64,000 nt of DNA, taken from NCBI RefSeq assembly GCF_023373525.1, contig NZ_CP097218.1, forward strand, positions 1,426,001 to 1,490,000, given 5' to 3'. Shown here piece after piece: positions 24,585 through 33,830 of the stretch. The notes beneath the pieces are model-generated. The model made no database searches. It was given only the letters and a program-made list of their open reading frames with translations, and was not told the DNA's origin. Within the stretch, counting starts at the first letter, position 1, and the number at the start of each line of letters is the position of its first letter. Source of the DNA: Brachybacterium kimchii. Its GTDB lineage: Bacteria; Actinomycetota; Actinomycetes; Actinomycetales; Dermabacteraceae. Both the position numbers and the translations under genes were made by a program.

Positions 24585-27500
24585 GCCGCGTCCTCCGCCG
24601 GGGCCGGCTTGAGCACGCCGAGCACCTTCCGGGCCCAGGCGAGGAGCTCGTGGTCGCGCAGCTCGGTGCCTCCCACACGCGAGGTCGTCGGCCGGGGGAC
24701 GAGCACCTGGCGCACGGCGGGCTTGAGCATGGTGCCCGGGTACAGGCGCTTCATGCGCATGGCCACCGAGTCGGGCAGATCGAGGTGGGCGAAGCGGATC
24801 ATCTTGCCCTGCGCCTGCACCTCCTCGAGGCCGGCGTCGCGGCATTCCAGGCGGAAGCGGGCCACGTCCAGCAGCACCTCGACCGGGGCCGGCGGCGCGC
24901 CGTAGCGGTCCGTGAGCTCGGCGCGGACCTCCTCGATGGTCGCGGGATCGCTCGCACCGGAGAGCTTCGAGTAGGCCTCGAGGCGCAGGCGCTCGGAGGC
25001 GATGTAGTCGTGGGGCACATGGGCGTCCAGCGGCAGCTCGACCTTGACGTCCTTGGTGGGCGCGGTGGACTCGCCGCGGAAGGCCGCGACGGCCTCCCCC
25101 ACCATCCGCACGTAGAGGTCGAAGCCGACGCCGGCGATGTGTCCGGACTGCTCGCCGCCCAGCAGGTTGCCGGCGCCGCGGATCTCGAGGTCCTTCATGG
25201 CGACCTGCATGCCCGCGCCGAGATCGGTGTTGGTGGCCAGCGTGGTGAGGCGGTCCGAGGCGGTCTCGGTGAGCGGCTTCGACCCGTCGTAGAGGAAGTA
25301 CGAGTAGGCGCGCTCGCTCGAGCGGCCCACGCGACCGCGCAGCTGGTGCAGCTGGGAGAGGCCGAAGCGGTCGGCGTTCTCGACGATCAGCGTGTTGGCG
25401 TTGGCGATGTCCAGGCCGGTCTCGACGATCGTGGTGCACACGAGCACGTCGAACTCCTTCTCCCAGAAGTCGACGATGACCCGCTCGAGCTGGTTCTCGT
25501 TCATCTTGCCGTGGGCGACCTGCACGCGCGCGTCGGGCACGAGCTCGCGCAGCCGCTGGGCGGTGGCGTCGATGTCCTCGACGCGGTTGTGGATGAAGAA
25601 GACCTGGCCCTCCCGCAGCAGCTCGCGGCGGATCGCGGCGGTGATCTGCTTGTCGTCCTCCGCACCCACGTAGGTGAGCACGGGATGGCGCTCCTCGGGC
25701 GGGGTCGCGAGCGTGGACATCTCACGGATGCCGGTCACGGCCATCTCGAGGGTGCGCGGGATCGGCGTGGCGGACATGGACAGCACGTCCACGTTCGTGC
25801 GCATCGCCTTGAGGGTCTCCTTGTGCTCGACGCCGAAGCGCTGCTCCTCGTCGATGATCAGCAGGCCCAGGTCCTTGAATCGCACCTGCCCCGTGATCAG
25901 GCGGTGGGTGCCGATGACCACGTCGACGCTGCCGTCGCGCAGGCCCTCGATGGTGGCCTGGGAGTCGGCATCGGACTGGAAGCGGGAGAGCCCGCGCACG
26001 GTGACGGGGAAGCCCGTGAAGCGCTCGGTGAAGGTGTCCAGATGCTGCTGGGAGAGCAGCGTCGTGGGGGCGAGCACGGCGACCTGCTTGCCGTCCTGGA
26101 CGGCCTTGAAGGCGGCGCGCACCGCGATCTCCGTCTTGCCGTAGCCGACGTCGCCGAGGATCAGGCGGTCCATCGGGACCGCCTTCTCCATGTCGCCCTT
26201 GACGTCGTCGATCGTGGAGAGCTGATCGGGGGTCTCGACGAACTCGAAGGAGTCCTCGAGCTCGCGCTGCCAGGGGGTGTCGGGGCCGAAGGAGTGGCCG
26301 GGCGCGCTCTGGCGCGCGGAGTACAGGCGGACGAGCTCGTCGGCGATCTCGCGGATCGCCTTGCGGGCCCGCGACTTGGTCTTCGCCCAGTCGGCGCCGC
26401 CCATGCGGTTGACCGTGGGGTCCTCGCCGCCGACGTACTTGGTGACCTGGTCGAGCTGGTCGCTGGGGACGTACAGCCGGTCCCCCGGCTGCCCCTTCTT
26501 CGAGGCCGCGTACTCGATGACGAGGTACTCGCGGGTGGTCGCCTTGGCGCCGGAGCCCACGGTGCGGCTGGTCATCTCGACGAAGCGGCCGACGCCGTGG
26601 TGCGCGTGGACGACGTGGTCGCCCGGCCGCAGCTGCAGGGGGTCCACGACGTTGCGGCGGCGCGAGGGGATCCGCCGCTCGCCCCCGGCGCGGCGCTGGC
26701 CCGTCTTGCCGGTGACGTCGCGCTCGGAGATCACCATGAGCCGGAGCGACTCGTCGACGAGGCCGTCGGCGAAGGGGCCGACCGTGACGATCGGCTCGCC
26801 CGGTGCGGGCGGCACGTCGAGCGGATGGACGTACCGCGCGGGCACGCTCTGTTCCTGGAGCGACTCGGCGGCGTGGCGGGCCCCGCCGCTGCCGGTCATC
26901 GTGACCACGATCCGCCAGCCCTCGGTGCGGCGGGCGGTGAGGTCCTTCGCGATGTCCTCGCCGCGACCGGAGTATCCGGGGTGGTTCACGGCGCGCGCGG
27001 TGAGGTCGACGTCGGTCTCGAGGCCGAAGGGTGCGAGGGTGTGCCAGCGCTGGCCGCGGGAGCGGGCGTGCTCGTGCACGTCCGGGAGCGGCACGAAGCT
27101 CGCCTCGCCCACGTCGATGGGAAGTCCGCCGCCCGCGGCGGCGCTCGACCAGGCCGCGGCGAGGAACTCGTCGGTCGTGGAGACCAGCTCCGCCCCCCGG
27201 GCGCGCACGCGCTCGGGGTCGATCACGAGGAAGCGGGAGTCCGCGGGGAGCACGTCGACGACCTGCTCCATCTCCCCCACCAGCACGGGGCTGAGCGATT
27301 CCATCCCGTCCACGGCGATGCCGGCGGCGATCCGCTCGAGCATGTCGCGCACGCCCGGGAGCTTCTCGGCCATGTCCCGGGCGCGCTCGCGCACGGTCTC
27401 GCTGAGCAGGATCTCGCGGCAGGGCGCGGCGTCCAGCCCGTGGGGCACGGACTCCAGGGAGCGCTGGTCGGCGATGGAGAAGTACCGGACCTCGTCGACC

Positions 27501-28168
27501 TCGTCGCCGAACAGGTCCACGCGCACGGGGTGGGGCTCGGTGGGCGGGAAGACGTCGAGGATCCCGCCGCGCACGGCGAACTCGCCGCGCTTCTCGACCA
27601 TGTCGGTGCGCACGTAGGCGGCGTCGACGAGGTCCTGCTCGAGGCGCTCGAGCGGATAGTCGTCACCCACGCGGGCGCGCACGGCGCGCAGGTCGCCGAG
27701 TCCCTTCGCGATCGGCTGCAACAGGCTGCGCACCGGGAGCAGGAGCACGCTGACGCCCTGCTCGGTCTCGGGGTGGGCGATGCGCCGCAGGGTCTGCAGG
27801 CGCCGGGCGACGGTGTCGGCGCGCGGGGACAGCCGCTCGTGCGGGAGGGTCTCCCAGGCGGGCAGCTCGGCCACGTGCGCGGTGCCGACCATCGCCTCGA
27901 GGGCGGCGCGCGCGTCCTCGGCCGCACGGGTCGTGGCGGTGAGCACGACGAGGGGCGACTCGGGCGTGGCGCTGCGCGCGAGGTCGGCGACCGCGAAGGG
28001 CACCAGGGAGGTCGGGGCGACGGTCGCCGACTCCTCGACGGGGACGTCGGAGGCGGCCGGGTCGGGGGCGACGAGCTCGCGCAGGCGCGCGAGGTCCTCA
28101 CCGCCCGCGACGAGGTCGAGCAGCGGGGCGAGCGGGGCCGACGGAGCCGGCGGGTTCGAGGCGGTCAT
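24581..28168 (-). CDS. mfd: Transcription-repair coupling factor Mfd
   Basis: 1195-aa DNA translocase that removes RNA polymerase stalled at lesions and recruits UvrA. N-terminal UvrB-like domains occupy about 1-450. The RNA-polymerase-interacting domain follows at about 500-570 (LRPGDHVVHAHHGVGRF). The RecG-like motor has Walker A LILGDVGYGKTEIAVRAAFK, DEEQRFGVEHKE (Walker B), SATPIPRTLEMA, and the motif VI region HQLRGRVGRSSERAYSYFLY. The C-terminal inhibitory domain occupies the last 200 residues. The ATG overlaps the pth stop by 4 nt. Confidence 0.98.
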   Translation of the reverse strand: MTASNPPAPSAPLAPLLDLVAGGEDLARLRELVAPDPAASDVPVEESATVAPTSLVPFAVADLARSATPESPLVVLTATTRAAEDARAALEAMVGTAHVAELPAWETLPHERLSPRADTVARRLQTLRRIAHPETEQGVSVLLLPVRSLLQPIAKGLGDLRAVRARVGDDYPLERLEQDLVDAAYVRTDMVEKRGEFAVRGGILDVFPPTEPHPVRVDLFGDEVDEVRYFSIADQRSLESVPHGLDAAPCREILLSETVRERARDMAEKLPGVRDMLERIAAGIAVDGMESLSPVLVGEMEQVVDVLPADSRFLVIDPERVRARGAELVSTTDEFLAAAWSSAAAGGGLPIDVGEASFVPLPDVHEHARSRGQRWHTLAPFGLETDVDLTARAVNHPGYSGRGEDIAKDLTARRTEGWRIVVTMTGSGGARHAAESLQEQSVPARYVHPLDVPPAPGEPIVTVGPFADGLVDESLRLMVISERDVTGKTGQRRAGGERRIPSRRRNVVDPLQLRPGDHVVHAHHGVGRFVEMTSRTVGSGAKATTREYLVIEYAASKKGQPGDRLYVPSDQLDQVTKYVGGEDPTVNRMGGADWAKTKSRARKAIREIADELVRLYSARQSAPGHSFGPDTPWQRELEDSFEFVETPDQLSTIDDVKGDMEKAVPMDRLILGDVGYGKTEIAVRAAFKAVQDGKQVAVLAPTTLLSQQHLDTFTERFTGFPVTVRGLSRFQSDADSQATIEGLRDGSVDVVIGTHRLITGQVRFKDLGLLIIDEEQRFGVEHKETLKAMRTNVDVLSMSATPIPRTLEMAVTGIREMSTLATPPEERHPVLTYVGAEDDKQITAAIRRELLREGQVFFIHNRVEDIDATAQRLRELVPDARVQVAHGKMNENQLERVIVDFWEKEFDVLVCTTIVETGLDIANANTLIVENADRFGLSQLHQLRGRVGRSSERAYSYFLYDGSKPLTETASDRLTTLATNTDLGAGMQVAMKDLEIRGAGNLLGGEQSGHIAGVGFDLYVRMVGEAVAAFRGESTAPTKDVKVELPLDAHVPHDYIASERLRLEAYSKLSGASDPATIEEVRAELTDRYGAPPAPVEVLLDVARFRLECRDAGLEEVQAQGKMIRFAHLDLPDSVAMRMKRLYPGTMLKPAVRQVLVPRPTTSRVGGTELRDHELLAWARKVLGVLKPAPAEDAA

Positions 28169-28770
28169 CGGGCCTCCCGGGAGTGGACGGTCTGCTGGGC
28201 GGCGGTGAGGCCCTCGAGGACGAGCAGCTCGAGCGCGTCCCCAGCCTCGTCGATCACGAGGTCGAGCTCCTTGCGCTCGGCGGGGCGGAAGGGCGCGAGC
28301 ACGTGATCCGCGGTGTCCTGACGGCCGGGCGGCCGGCCCACCCCGACGCGCACACGCAGGTAGTCCTTGGTGCCGAGGGCCTTGGTGATGTCCCGCAGCC
28401 CGTTGTGGCCGCCCTCTCCCCCGCCCCGTTTGAGGCGGAGGGCGCCGAAGGGGAGGTCGACCTCGTCGTGCACGACGATCACGTGCTCGGGATCGACGCC
28501 GTAGAAGGAGGCGAGGGCGGAGACGGGGCCGCCGGAGGTGTTCATGAACCCGGTGGACTTCGCGAGGATCGTGCGGGCGCCCGCCCCGGGCGGGCCCATC
28601 CGTCCCTCGATGACGACGGCGGGGGCGCGTCGGGCCGATTTGAAGCGACCGCCGGTCTGGGCGGCGACGCGGTCGAGCACCATCTGGCCGATGTTGTGCC
28701 GGGTGGTCGCGTAGGAGGGGCCCGGGTTGCCGAGGCCGACGACGAGGAAGGTCTCGTTCGCGGTGGTCAT
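28165..28770 (-). CDS. pth: Peptidyl-tRNA hydrolase
   Basis: Releases tRNA from drop-off peptidyl-tRNA; 201 aa. The N-terminal signature FLVVGLGNPGPSYATTRHNI carries the catalytic His, and STGFMNTSGGPV, VVHDEVDLPFGALRLKRGGG and GHNGLRDI are the other conserved motifs. It precedes mfd with a 4-nt overlap and follows rplY, the order rplY-pth-mfd being typical of actinobacteria. A hairpin at 28819-28849 separates it from rplY. Confidence 0.97.
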   Translation of the reverse strand: MTTANETFLVVGLGNPGPSYATTRHNIGQMVLDRVAAQTGGRFKSARRAPAVVIEGRMGPPGAGARTILAKSTGFMNTSGGPVSALASFYGVDPEHVIVVHDEVDLPFGALRLKRGGGEGGHNGLRDITKALGTKDYLRVRVGVGRPPGRQDTADHVLAPFRPAERKELDLVIDEAGDALELLVLEGLTAAQQTVHSREAR

Positions 28771-28818
28771 GGGGGCATCCTCCAGGGGCGATGTGGGGCG
28801 GGGACCTGGGAGACGCTA

Positions 28819-28849
28819 CCGGGGCGCCGCGCAGTGCGCGACGCCCCGG
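28819..28849 (-). terminator. Hairpin between rplY and pth
   Basis: CCGGGGCG (28819-28826) with CGCCCCGG (28842-28849) and an inner GCGC/GCGC pair. No U-run; likely reduces read-through from rplY into pth. Confidence 0.55.
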
Positions 28850-28892
28850 TCACGAGCTGTGAGCAAGCGATCGCAGGGGCGACCGCCCGGGC

Positions 28893-29534
28893 TCACTCCT
28901 CCTTCTCGGACTCCTCCGAGGACTCCTCGGCGTCCTCCGAGGACTCCTCGCCCTCGGCGGTCTCCTCGCCCTCGGTCTCCTCCTCGGGCTCCTCCTCGAC
29001 GCGCGGCAGCTGCACCGCGACGACGAGCAGCTCCGGATCGGTGATGAGCTCGGTGCCCTGGGGAAGGACGACGTCGCCGGCGAACAGCTGGTAGCCGTCC
29101 TCCTGCTCCTCGACGGAGATCTCGATGCTCTCGGGCACCGCGAGGGCGTCCACGGAGAGGGTAAGCGACTGGGCGTCGACGACCGCGATCGCCGGGGAGA
29201 CGGGCTCGCCGGTGACGTAGACGGGGATGTCGACCTCGACCTTCTCGCCGCGGCGGACGAGGATCAGGTCGAGGTGGGTGATGTTGCGCGACAGCGGGTG
29301 GCGCTGGATCTCCTTGATGAGGCCCAGGTGCGACTCGCCGTCGGGGAGGGTGAGGTCCAGCAGCGCGTTGGCGTTGCGGGCGGCCAGTGCGGTCTCGTGG
29401 CCGGGCAGCACGAGGTGCACCGGATCGGTGCCGTGGCCGTACAGGACGGCGGGGATCTTGTTCTCGCTGCGGATGCGGCGGGCAGCGCCCTTGCCGAACT
29501 CCTCGCGCTTCTCGACGTTCAGCTTCTCAGCCAT
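28893..29534 (-). CDS. rplY: 50S ribosomal protein L25/Ctc
   Basis: 5S-rRNA-binding protein of the long, two-domain Ctc (TL5) type, 213 aa. The N-terminal L25 domain (about 1-95) includes REEFGKGAARRIRSENKIPA, VLYGHG and SRNITHLDLI; the C-terminal beta domain follows (VEVDIPVYVTGEPVS). The last 45 residues are an acidic Glu/Ser tail, common in actinobacterial L25. The gene lies between prs and pth. Confidence 0.96.
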   Translation of the reverse strand: MAEKLNVEKREEFGKGAARRIRSENKIPAVLYGHGTDPVHLVLPGHETALAARNANALLDLTLPDGESHLGLIKEIQRHPLSRNITHLDLILVRRGEKVEVDIPVYVTGEPVSPAIAVVDAQSLTLSVDALAVPESIEISVEEQEDGYQLFAGDVVLPQGTELITDPELLVVAVQLPRVEEEPEEETEGEETAEGEESSEDAEESSEESEKEE

Positions 29535-29689
29535 GGGGATGCTCCTTGCGGTTTCCGGGCGGCGAGCGCACGCCGCGGAACCGGGCGCCCTCGCCGAGGG
29601 AGCCGTCCCGCACCGCGTCGATCACGGAGAGCGGATGCTCTCCCTCGCCGAAGTGACCCGGGGAGATTACCACGGGCTGGCCCGACGCA

Positions 29690-29733
29690 GGACGGCCGGG
29701 CGAGGGGGCTCACAGCCCCGCGCCCGGCCGTCC
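29690..29733 (-). terminator. Terminator of the glmU-prs unit
   Basis: 13-bp perfect stem GGACGGCCGGGCG (29690-29702) with its complement at 29721-29733, continued by an inner GGGGCT/AGCCCC stem. Just downstream of prs. Confidence 0.8.
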
Positions 29734-29765
29734 GCCGATGCGACTGCCGATGCGTCCGCCCGGGG

Positions 29766-30746
29766 TCAGACCTCGCCGTCGAAGAGGCTGGTGACGGAGC
29801 CGTCGTCGAAGACCGCGCGGATGGCGCGGGCGAGCAGCGGGGCGATCGAGAGCTGGGTGAGCCCGTCGAACCACTTCTCCTCGGGGATCGGCAGGGTGTT
29901 GGTGCAGATGACCTCGCGCACGCTGCTGCTGCGCAGGCGCTCGGCGGCGGGGTCGGAGAGGATCGGGTGGGTGGTCGCCACGATGACGCTCGCGGCGCCG
30001 TTCGCCTTCAGCGCCTCGACGGCCTGCACGATGGTGCCGGCGGTGTCGATCATGTCGTCCACCAGCACGCAGGTCTTCCCCGCCACGTCGCCGATGACGC
30101 GCTTGGCGACGGCCTGGTTGGGCTTCTTGGGGTCGCGCGACTTGTGGATGAAGGCCAGGTTCACGCCGCCCAGGCGCTTGGCCCACTGCTCGGCCACGCG
30201 GATGCGGCCGGCGTCGGGCGAGACGACCGTGAGGTCCTCCTCGCCGTACTTCGAGCTCACGTAGTCCGCGAGGATCGGCAGCGCCATGAGGTGGTCGAGC
30301 GGGCTGTTGAAGTAGCCCTGGACCTGCGGGGCGTGCAGGTCCACGGAGATCATGCGGTCGATGCCGGCGGTCTCGTAGAGGTCGGCCATGAGGCGCGCGG
30401 AGATCGGCTCGCGGCCGCGGTGCTTCTTGTCCTGGCGGGCGTAGGGGAAGGAGGGGGCGATCGCGGTGACGCGCTTGGCGGAGGCCCGCTTGAGCGCATC
30501 GATCATGATCAGGTGCTCCATCACCCACTGGTTGATCGGGGCGGGCGTGGACTGGAGCACGAAGGCGTCGGCGCCGCGCACCGACTCGCCGTAGCGCACG
30601 TAGATCTCGCCGTTGGCGAAGTCCCAGGCGTCCATCGGGAGCACGTCGACCCCGAGCTCCTCGGCGACCTCCTGGGCGAGCACGGGATGAGCCCTCCCGG
30701 AGACCAGGACCAGCCGCTTCTCGCCTGTCGCGGTGATACCGCTCAT
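29766..30746 (-). CDS. prs: Ribose-phosphate pyrophosphokinase
   Basis: Makes PRPP from ribose-5-phosphate and ATP, feeding purine (see purF), pyrimidine, histidine and NAD synthesis. 326 aa. Motifs: FANGEIYVRYGESVRG, FPYARQDKKHRGREPISARL, SVDLHAPQVQGYFNSPLDHL (metal site), and the PRPP loop CVLVDDMIDTAGTI. I used the ATG at 30746, which touches the glmU stop (TGATG, 1-nt overlap); the 39 codons above it are a glmU shadow. The glmU-prs-rplY order is typical for the phylum. Confidence 0.97.
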   Translation of the reverse strand: MSGITATGEKRLVLVSGRAHPVLAQEVAEELGVDVLPMDAWDFANGEIYVRYGESVRGADAFVLQSTPAPINQWVMEHLIMIDALKRASAKRVTAIAPSFPYARQDKKHRGREPISARLMADLYETAGIDRMISVDLHAPQVQGYFNSPLDHLMALPILADYVSSKYGEEDLTVVSPDAGRIRVAEQWAKRLGGVNLAFIHKSRDPKKPNQAVAKRVIGDVAGKTCVLVDDMIDTAGTIVQAVEALKANGAASVIVATTHPILSDPAAERLRSSSVREVICTNTLPIPEEKWFDGLTQLSIAPLLARAIRAVFDDGSVTSLFDGEV

Positions 30747-32227
30747 CAGTTCTCCTGTTCCTTCCCGTCCTCGGACGAAGACGCCTCCGTCTCGCCGGCG
30801 CCGACCTGGGCGGCGCGCGCCGCCTCGTCGGCGACGGTGCCGGGCCGTCGGCGCGAGGTCCATCCTTCCACGATCTTCATGGTGGTGTCGTTGACGGCCA
30901 GCGCCCCGGGCGGGACGTCCTCGAGGATCGTGGTGCCGCCGCCGGTCACCGCCCCGTCACCGATCTCGACGGGGGCGATGATCACGTTGTCGGCGCCGAC
31001 CTTCGCATGACGGCCGACCCGCGAGCGGTGCTTGTCGACCCCGTCGTAGTTCGCGAAGATCGTGGCGGCCCCGATGTTGGTGCCCTCGCCGATCTCGGCG
31101 TCCCCCACGTAGCTGAGGTGGGGCACCTTCGCGCCGTCGCCGATCTGGGCGTTCTTCGTCTCGCAGAAGCCGCCGATCTTGCCGTCCGCGCCCAGCACGG
31201 TGCCCGGACGCAGGTAGGTGAAGGGGCCGACGGACGCCCCGGGGCCGATCTCGGCGAGCAGGGCGTGGGTGCGCACCACGCTCGCGCCGTCGTCGACCTC
31301 GGTGTCCTCGAGGGTCGAGTCGGGGCCCAGGCGGACGTCCTCGCCGATCGTGGTCGCGCCCAGCAGCTGCACGCCGGGCTGGATCACGGTGTCCTGGCCG
31401 ATCGAGACCTCGGCGTCGACCCAGGTGGTCGCGGGATCGACGATCGTGACGCCCGCGCGCATGTGGCGCTCGAGGAGGCGGCGACGCATCTCGGACCCGA
31501 GCTGGGCGAGCTGGACGCGGTCGTTCACGCCCTCGACGAGCATCGCGTCCTCGGTGACCAGGGAGCGCACTGCTCCGCCCTCGGCGCGCGCGATCGCGAG
31601 CACGTCGGTGAGGTACATCTCGCCCTGGGCGTTGTCGGTGGTGAGCTGGCCGAGGGCACGGCGCAGCACGTCGACGTCGAAGGCGTAGATGCCGGAGTTG
31701 ATCTCGTCGATCGCGCGCTGCTCCTCGTCGGCGTCCTTGTGCTCGACGATCGCGGCGACCTCGCCGGACTGCGCGTCGCGCAGGATGCGGCCGTAGCCGG
31801 TGGGGTCCGCGACGCGGGCGGTGAGCACGGTGACGGCGCTCCCCGCGCCCTCGTGCGCGGCGACGAGCTCGGTGAGCGTCGCCGCATCCAGCAGCGGCAC
31901 GTCCCCGTAGGTGACGAGCACGGTGCCGGAGGAGGCGCCTACCTGCTCGAGTCCGCACTGGACGGCGCGTCCCGTGCCGGGGACGGCGTCCTGGTCCGCG
32001 ATGAGGACGTCGGGCGCGTGCTCGGCGAGGTGGCCGGCGACCTTCTCGCGCTCGTGGCGGACCACGGCGATCAGCTGGGCGGGCGAGGTGCCGCGAGCGG
32101 CCTCGATCGCGTGCAGCAGCAGGGAGCGGCCGCACAAGGGGTGCAGGACCTTGGGGGTCCTGGATCTCATGCGGGTGCCGGCTCCTGCGGCGAGCACGAT
32201 GACGGCGGCAGGTGCGGGGACGTTCAC
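30746..32227 (-). CDS. glmU: Bifunctional GlmU uridyl/acetyltransferase
   Basis: Makes UDP-N-acetylglucosamine from glucosamine-1-phosphate, for peptidoglycan. 493 aa. The N-terminal nucleotidyltransferase begins VIVLAAGAGTRMRSRTPK; QCGLEQVGASSGTVLVTYGD lies in the active site. The C-terminal half is a left-handed beta-helix with hexapeptide repeats (IGEDVRLGPDSTLEDTEV) and contains the acetyl-CoA site region YVGDAEIGEGTNIGAATIF. The GTG at 32227 has GAGGAG upstream. The C-terminal tail beyond residue 455 is charged, as in mycobacterial GlmU. Confidence 0.97.
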   Translation of the reverse strand: MNVPAPAAVIVLAAGAGTRMRSRTPKVLHPLCGRSLLLHAIEAARGTSPAQLIAVVRHEREKVAGHLAEHAPDVLIADQDAVPGTGRAVQCGLEQVGASSGTVLVTYGDVPLLDAATLTELVAAHEGAGSAVTVLTARVADPTGYGRILRDAQSGEVAAIVEHKDADEEQRAIDEINSGIYAFDVDVLRRALGQLTTDNAQGEMYLTDVLAIARAEGGAVRSLVTEDAMLVEGVNDRVQLAQLGSEMRRRLLERHMRAGVTIVDPATTWVDAEVSIGQDTVIQPGVQLLGATTIGEDVRLGPDSTLEDTEVDDGASVVRTHALLAEIGPGASVGPFTYLRPGTVLGADGKIGGFCETKNAQIGDGAKVPHLSYVGDAEIGEGTNIGAATIFANYDGVDKHRSRVGRHAKVGADNVIIAPVEIGDGAVTGGGTTILEDVPPGALAVNDTTMKIVEGWTSRRRPGTVADEAARAAQVGAGETEASSSEDGKEQEN

Positions 32228-32298
32228 GTGGTTCTCCTCGGTGCGCTGGGCGCTGGCACGGTTCCGGATCCGGCGCCGACGCGAGCGCCGGCGGACCG

Positions 32299-32370
32299 TT
32301 CCGCCATCAGGACTCGAACCTGAAACTTCAGAACCAAAATCTGAGGTGTTGCCGATTACACCATGGCGGA
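32299..32370 (-). tRNA. tRNA-Gln(TTG)
   Basis: 72 nt on the minus strand. Acceptor stem TCCGCCA with TGGCGGA, anticodon loop reading TTTTGGT with anticodon TTG (reads CAA), T-arm GGTTCGAGTCC. Sits between glmU and the divergent TetR gene; tRNA-Gln next to glmU is a common actinobacterial arrangement. Confidence 0.96.
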
Positions 32371-32453
32371 GCGCCCCGGGGCGGGGCCATCGGGATCCTA
32401 TCGGCCGACGTCCGGCGGGCGAGCGGCGGGGCGAGGCATGGGAGACTCGCCTC

Positions 32454-33116
32454 ATGGCCACCGCTTCCGAGAAGCCGTCCGCCCGCGCCGGCGGCTCCCG
32501 CGCGCGCTCCCCTCGGATGAGCGGGCGCGAGCGCCGCGAGCAGCTCGTGATGATCGGCCGCTCGGTGTTCGCCCAGAAGGGCTACGACGCCACCAGCGTC
32601 GAGGAGATCGCCGCCCGGGCCCAGGTCTCGAAGCCGATCGTCTACGAGCACTTCGGCGGCAAGGAGGGGCTGTACGCGGTGATCGTGGACCGCGAGACCT
32701 CGACGCTGCTGGGCGCGCTCGAGGCGGCGCTGGACGATCACCGGGCTCATCCGCGCACGCTCATGGAGCGCGCGGCGCTCGCCTTCCTCACCTACATCGA
32801 CGAGCGCGAGGACGGCTTCCGGATCCTGGTGCGGGACTCCCCCGCGACCCACCAGGGCGGCTCGTACTCGACGCTGCTCGGGGACGTCGCCGCGAAGGTC
32901 GAGTCGATCCTCACCGCGCAGCTGCGGCTGCGCCGCTACACCGCGGCCGACGCAGCCCTGTACGCGCAGATGCTCGTGGGCATGGTCGCCTTCACCGGCC
33001 AGTGGTGGCTCGAGACGCGCATCCCCGCGAAGGAGGACGTGGCCGCACGGATGGTGAACCTCTCCTGGTTCGGCCTGGGCGCCCTGCAGAAGGACCCGCA
33101 GCTGCGCGGGAAGTGA
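32454..33116 (+). CDS. TetR family transcriptional regulator
   Basis: 220 aa. The N-terminal HTH is clear: RERREQLVMIGRSVFAQKGY, then VEEIAARAQVSKPIVYEHFG with the recognition helix. The ligand-binding half contains TYIDEREDGFRILVRDSP. A TetR gene divergent from glmU is also found in mycobacteria (Rv1019). It is followed by marR and the ABC-F gene on the same strand. The ATG at 32454 follows a weak GAGACT box by 6 nt and there is no obvious Shine-Dalgarno. Confidence 0.93.
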   Translation: MATASEKPSARAGGSRARSPRMSGRERREQLVMIGRSVFAQKGYDATSVEEIAARAQVSKPIVYEHFGGKEGLYAVIVDRETSTLLGALEAALDDHRAHPRTLMERAALAFLTYIDEREDGFRILVRDSPATHQGGSYSTLLGDVAAKVESILTAQLRLRRYTAADAALYAQMLVGMVAFTGQWWLETRIPAKEDVAARMVNLSWFGLGALQKDPQLRGK

Positions 33117-33195
33117 GGCCGGGAGCGGAGGCGGGGATCGGAGGCGGGGGTGGAGCGCCGCCCAGGTGCGCATCAGCTCCTCCCCGGCGATTCCG

Positions 33196-33201
33196 TAGAC
33201 T
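33196..33201 (+). promoter_or_regulatory. -10 box of leaderless marR gene
   Basis: TAGACT, 7 nt before the ATG at 33209, with no Shine-Dalgarno. Confidence 0.5.
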
Positions 33202-33208
33202 CGCCCCC

Positions 33209-33757
33209 ATGCCGCCTGCCGCCCCACGCACCGACGAGGTCGACCGGATCGTCGCCGGCTGGGCCCAGGCCCGGCCCGATCTGGACACCTCGCCCCTCGA
33301 GGTCTTCTCCCGCATCTCGCGCCTCGCCCGCCACCTGGAGACCGCGCGCCGCGCAGCCTTCACCGCGACGGGCCTGGAGGGCTGGGAGTTCGACGTCCTC
33401 TCGGCCCTGCGCCGCGCGGGAAGCGAGCCCCTGAGCCCCGGCGCGCTCATGCGGCAGACGCTCGTGACCAGCGGCACCATGTCCACGCGTCTCGAGAAGC
33501 TCGCCTCGCGCGGGCTCGTGCGGCGCGAGAAGGATCCGCGGGACGGCCGCGCCGTGCGCGTGAGCCTCGAGCCCGCGGGCACCGAGAAGGTCGACGCCGC
33601 CATGGAGATCCTCCTGGAGGCCGAGCGCGAGGTCCTCGGCGGCGGCCACGAGGAGCAGCGGGCCGACGGGCACGAGGTCGACGGGCAGCGCGCCGACGGC
33701 GCGATGCTCGCCAGGGCGCTGCGCGAGCTGCTGCTGCCCTTCGAGACCGAGAACTGA
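33209..33757 (+). CDS. MarR family transcriptional regulator
   Basis: 182 aa winged-helix protein. It belongs to the longer MarR type with an N-terminal helix (SRISRLARHLETARRAAFTA), a recognition helix in RQTLVTSGTMSTRLEKLASR and the wing VRREKDPRDGRAVRVSL. The C-terminus has a charged insertion (GGHEEQRADGHEVDGQRADG) between dimerisation helices that most members lack. It lies 92 nt after the TetR gene and 73 nt before the ABC-F gene. Targets and ligand are unknown. The preceding -10 box suggests its own leaderless mRNA. Confidence 0.9.
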   Translation: MPPAAPRTDEVDRIVAGWAQARPDLDTSPLEVFSRISRLARHLETARRAAFTATGLEGWEFDVLSALRRAGSEPLSPGALMRQTLVTSGTMSTRLEKLASRGLVRREKDPRDGRAVRVSLEPAGTEKVDAAMEILLEAEREVLGGGHEEQRADGHEVDGQRADGAMLARALRELLLPFETEN

Positions 33758-33774
33758 CGCACCAGAACCACCGA

Positions 33775-33805
33775 CGCGGGCCCTTGCCACCGGCACGGGC
33801 CCGCG
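33775..33805 (+). terminator. Hairpin in front of the ABC-F gene
   Basis: CGCGGGCCC (33775-33783) with GGGCCCGCG (33797-33805), plus an inner TGCC/GGCA stem. It can terminate marR or act as an attenuator in the ABC-F leader; it ends 25 nt before the ABC-F start. Confidence 0.6.
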
Positions 33806-33830
33806 GAAACCGATACGGAGCCCCGACCGC

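Noticed and set aside
32212..32520. Plus-strand frame spanning tRNA-Gln
   Set aside because: It crosses a well-supported tRNA gene and the TetR start and has no motif.
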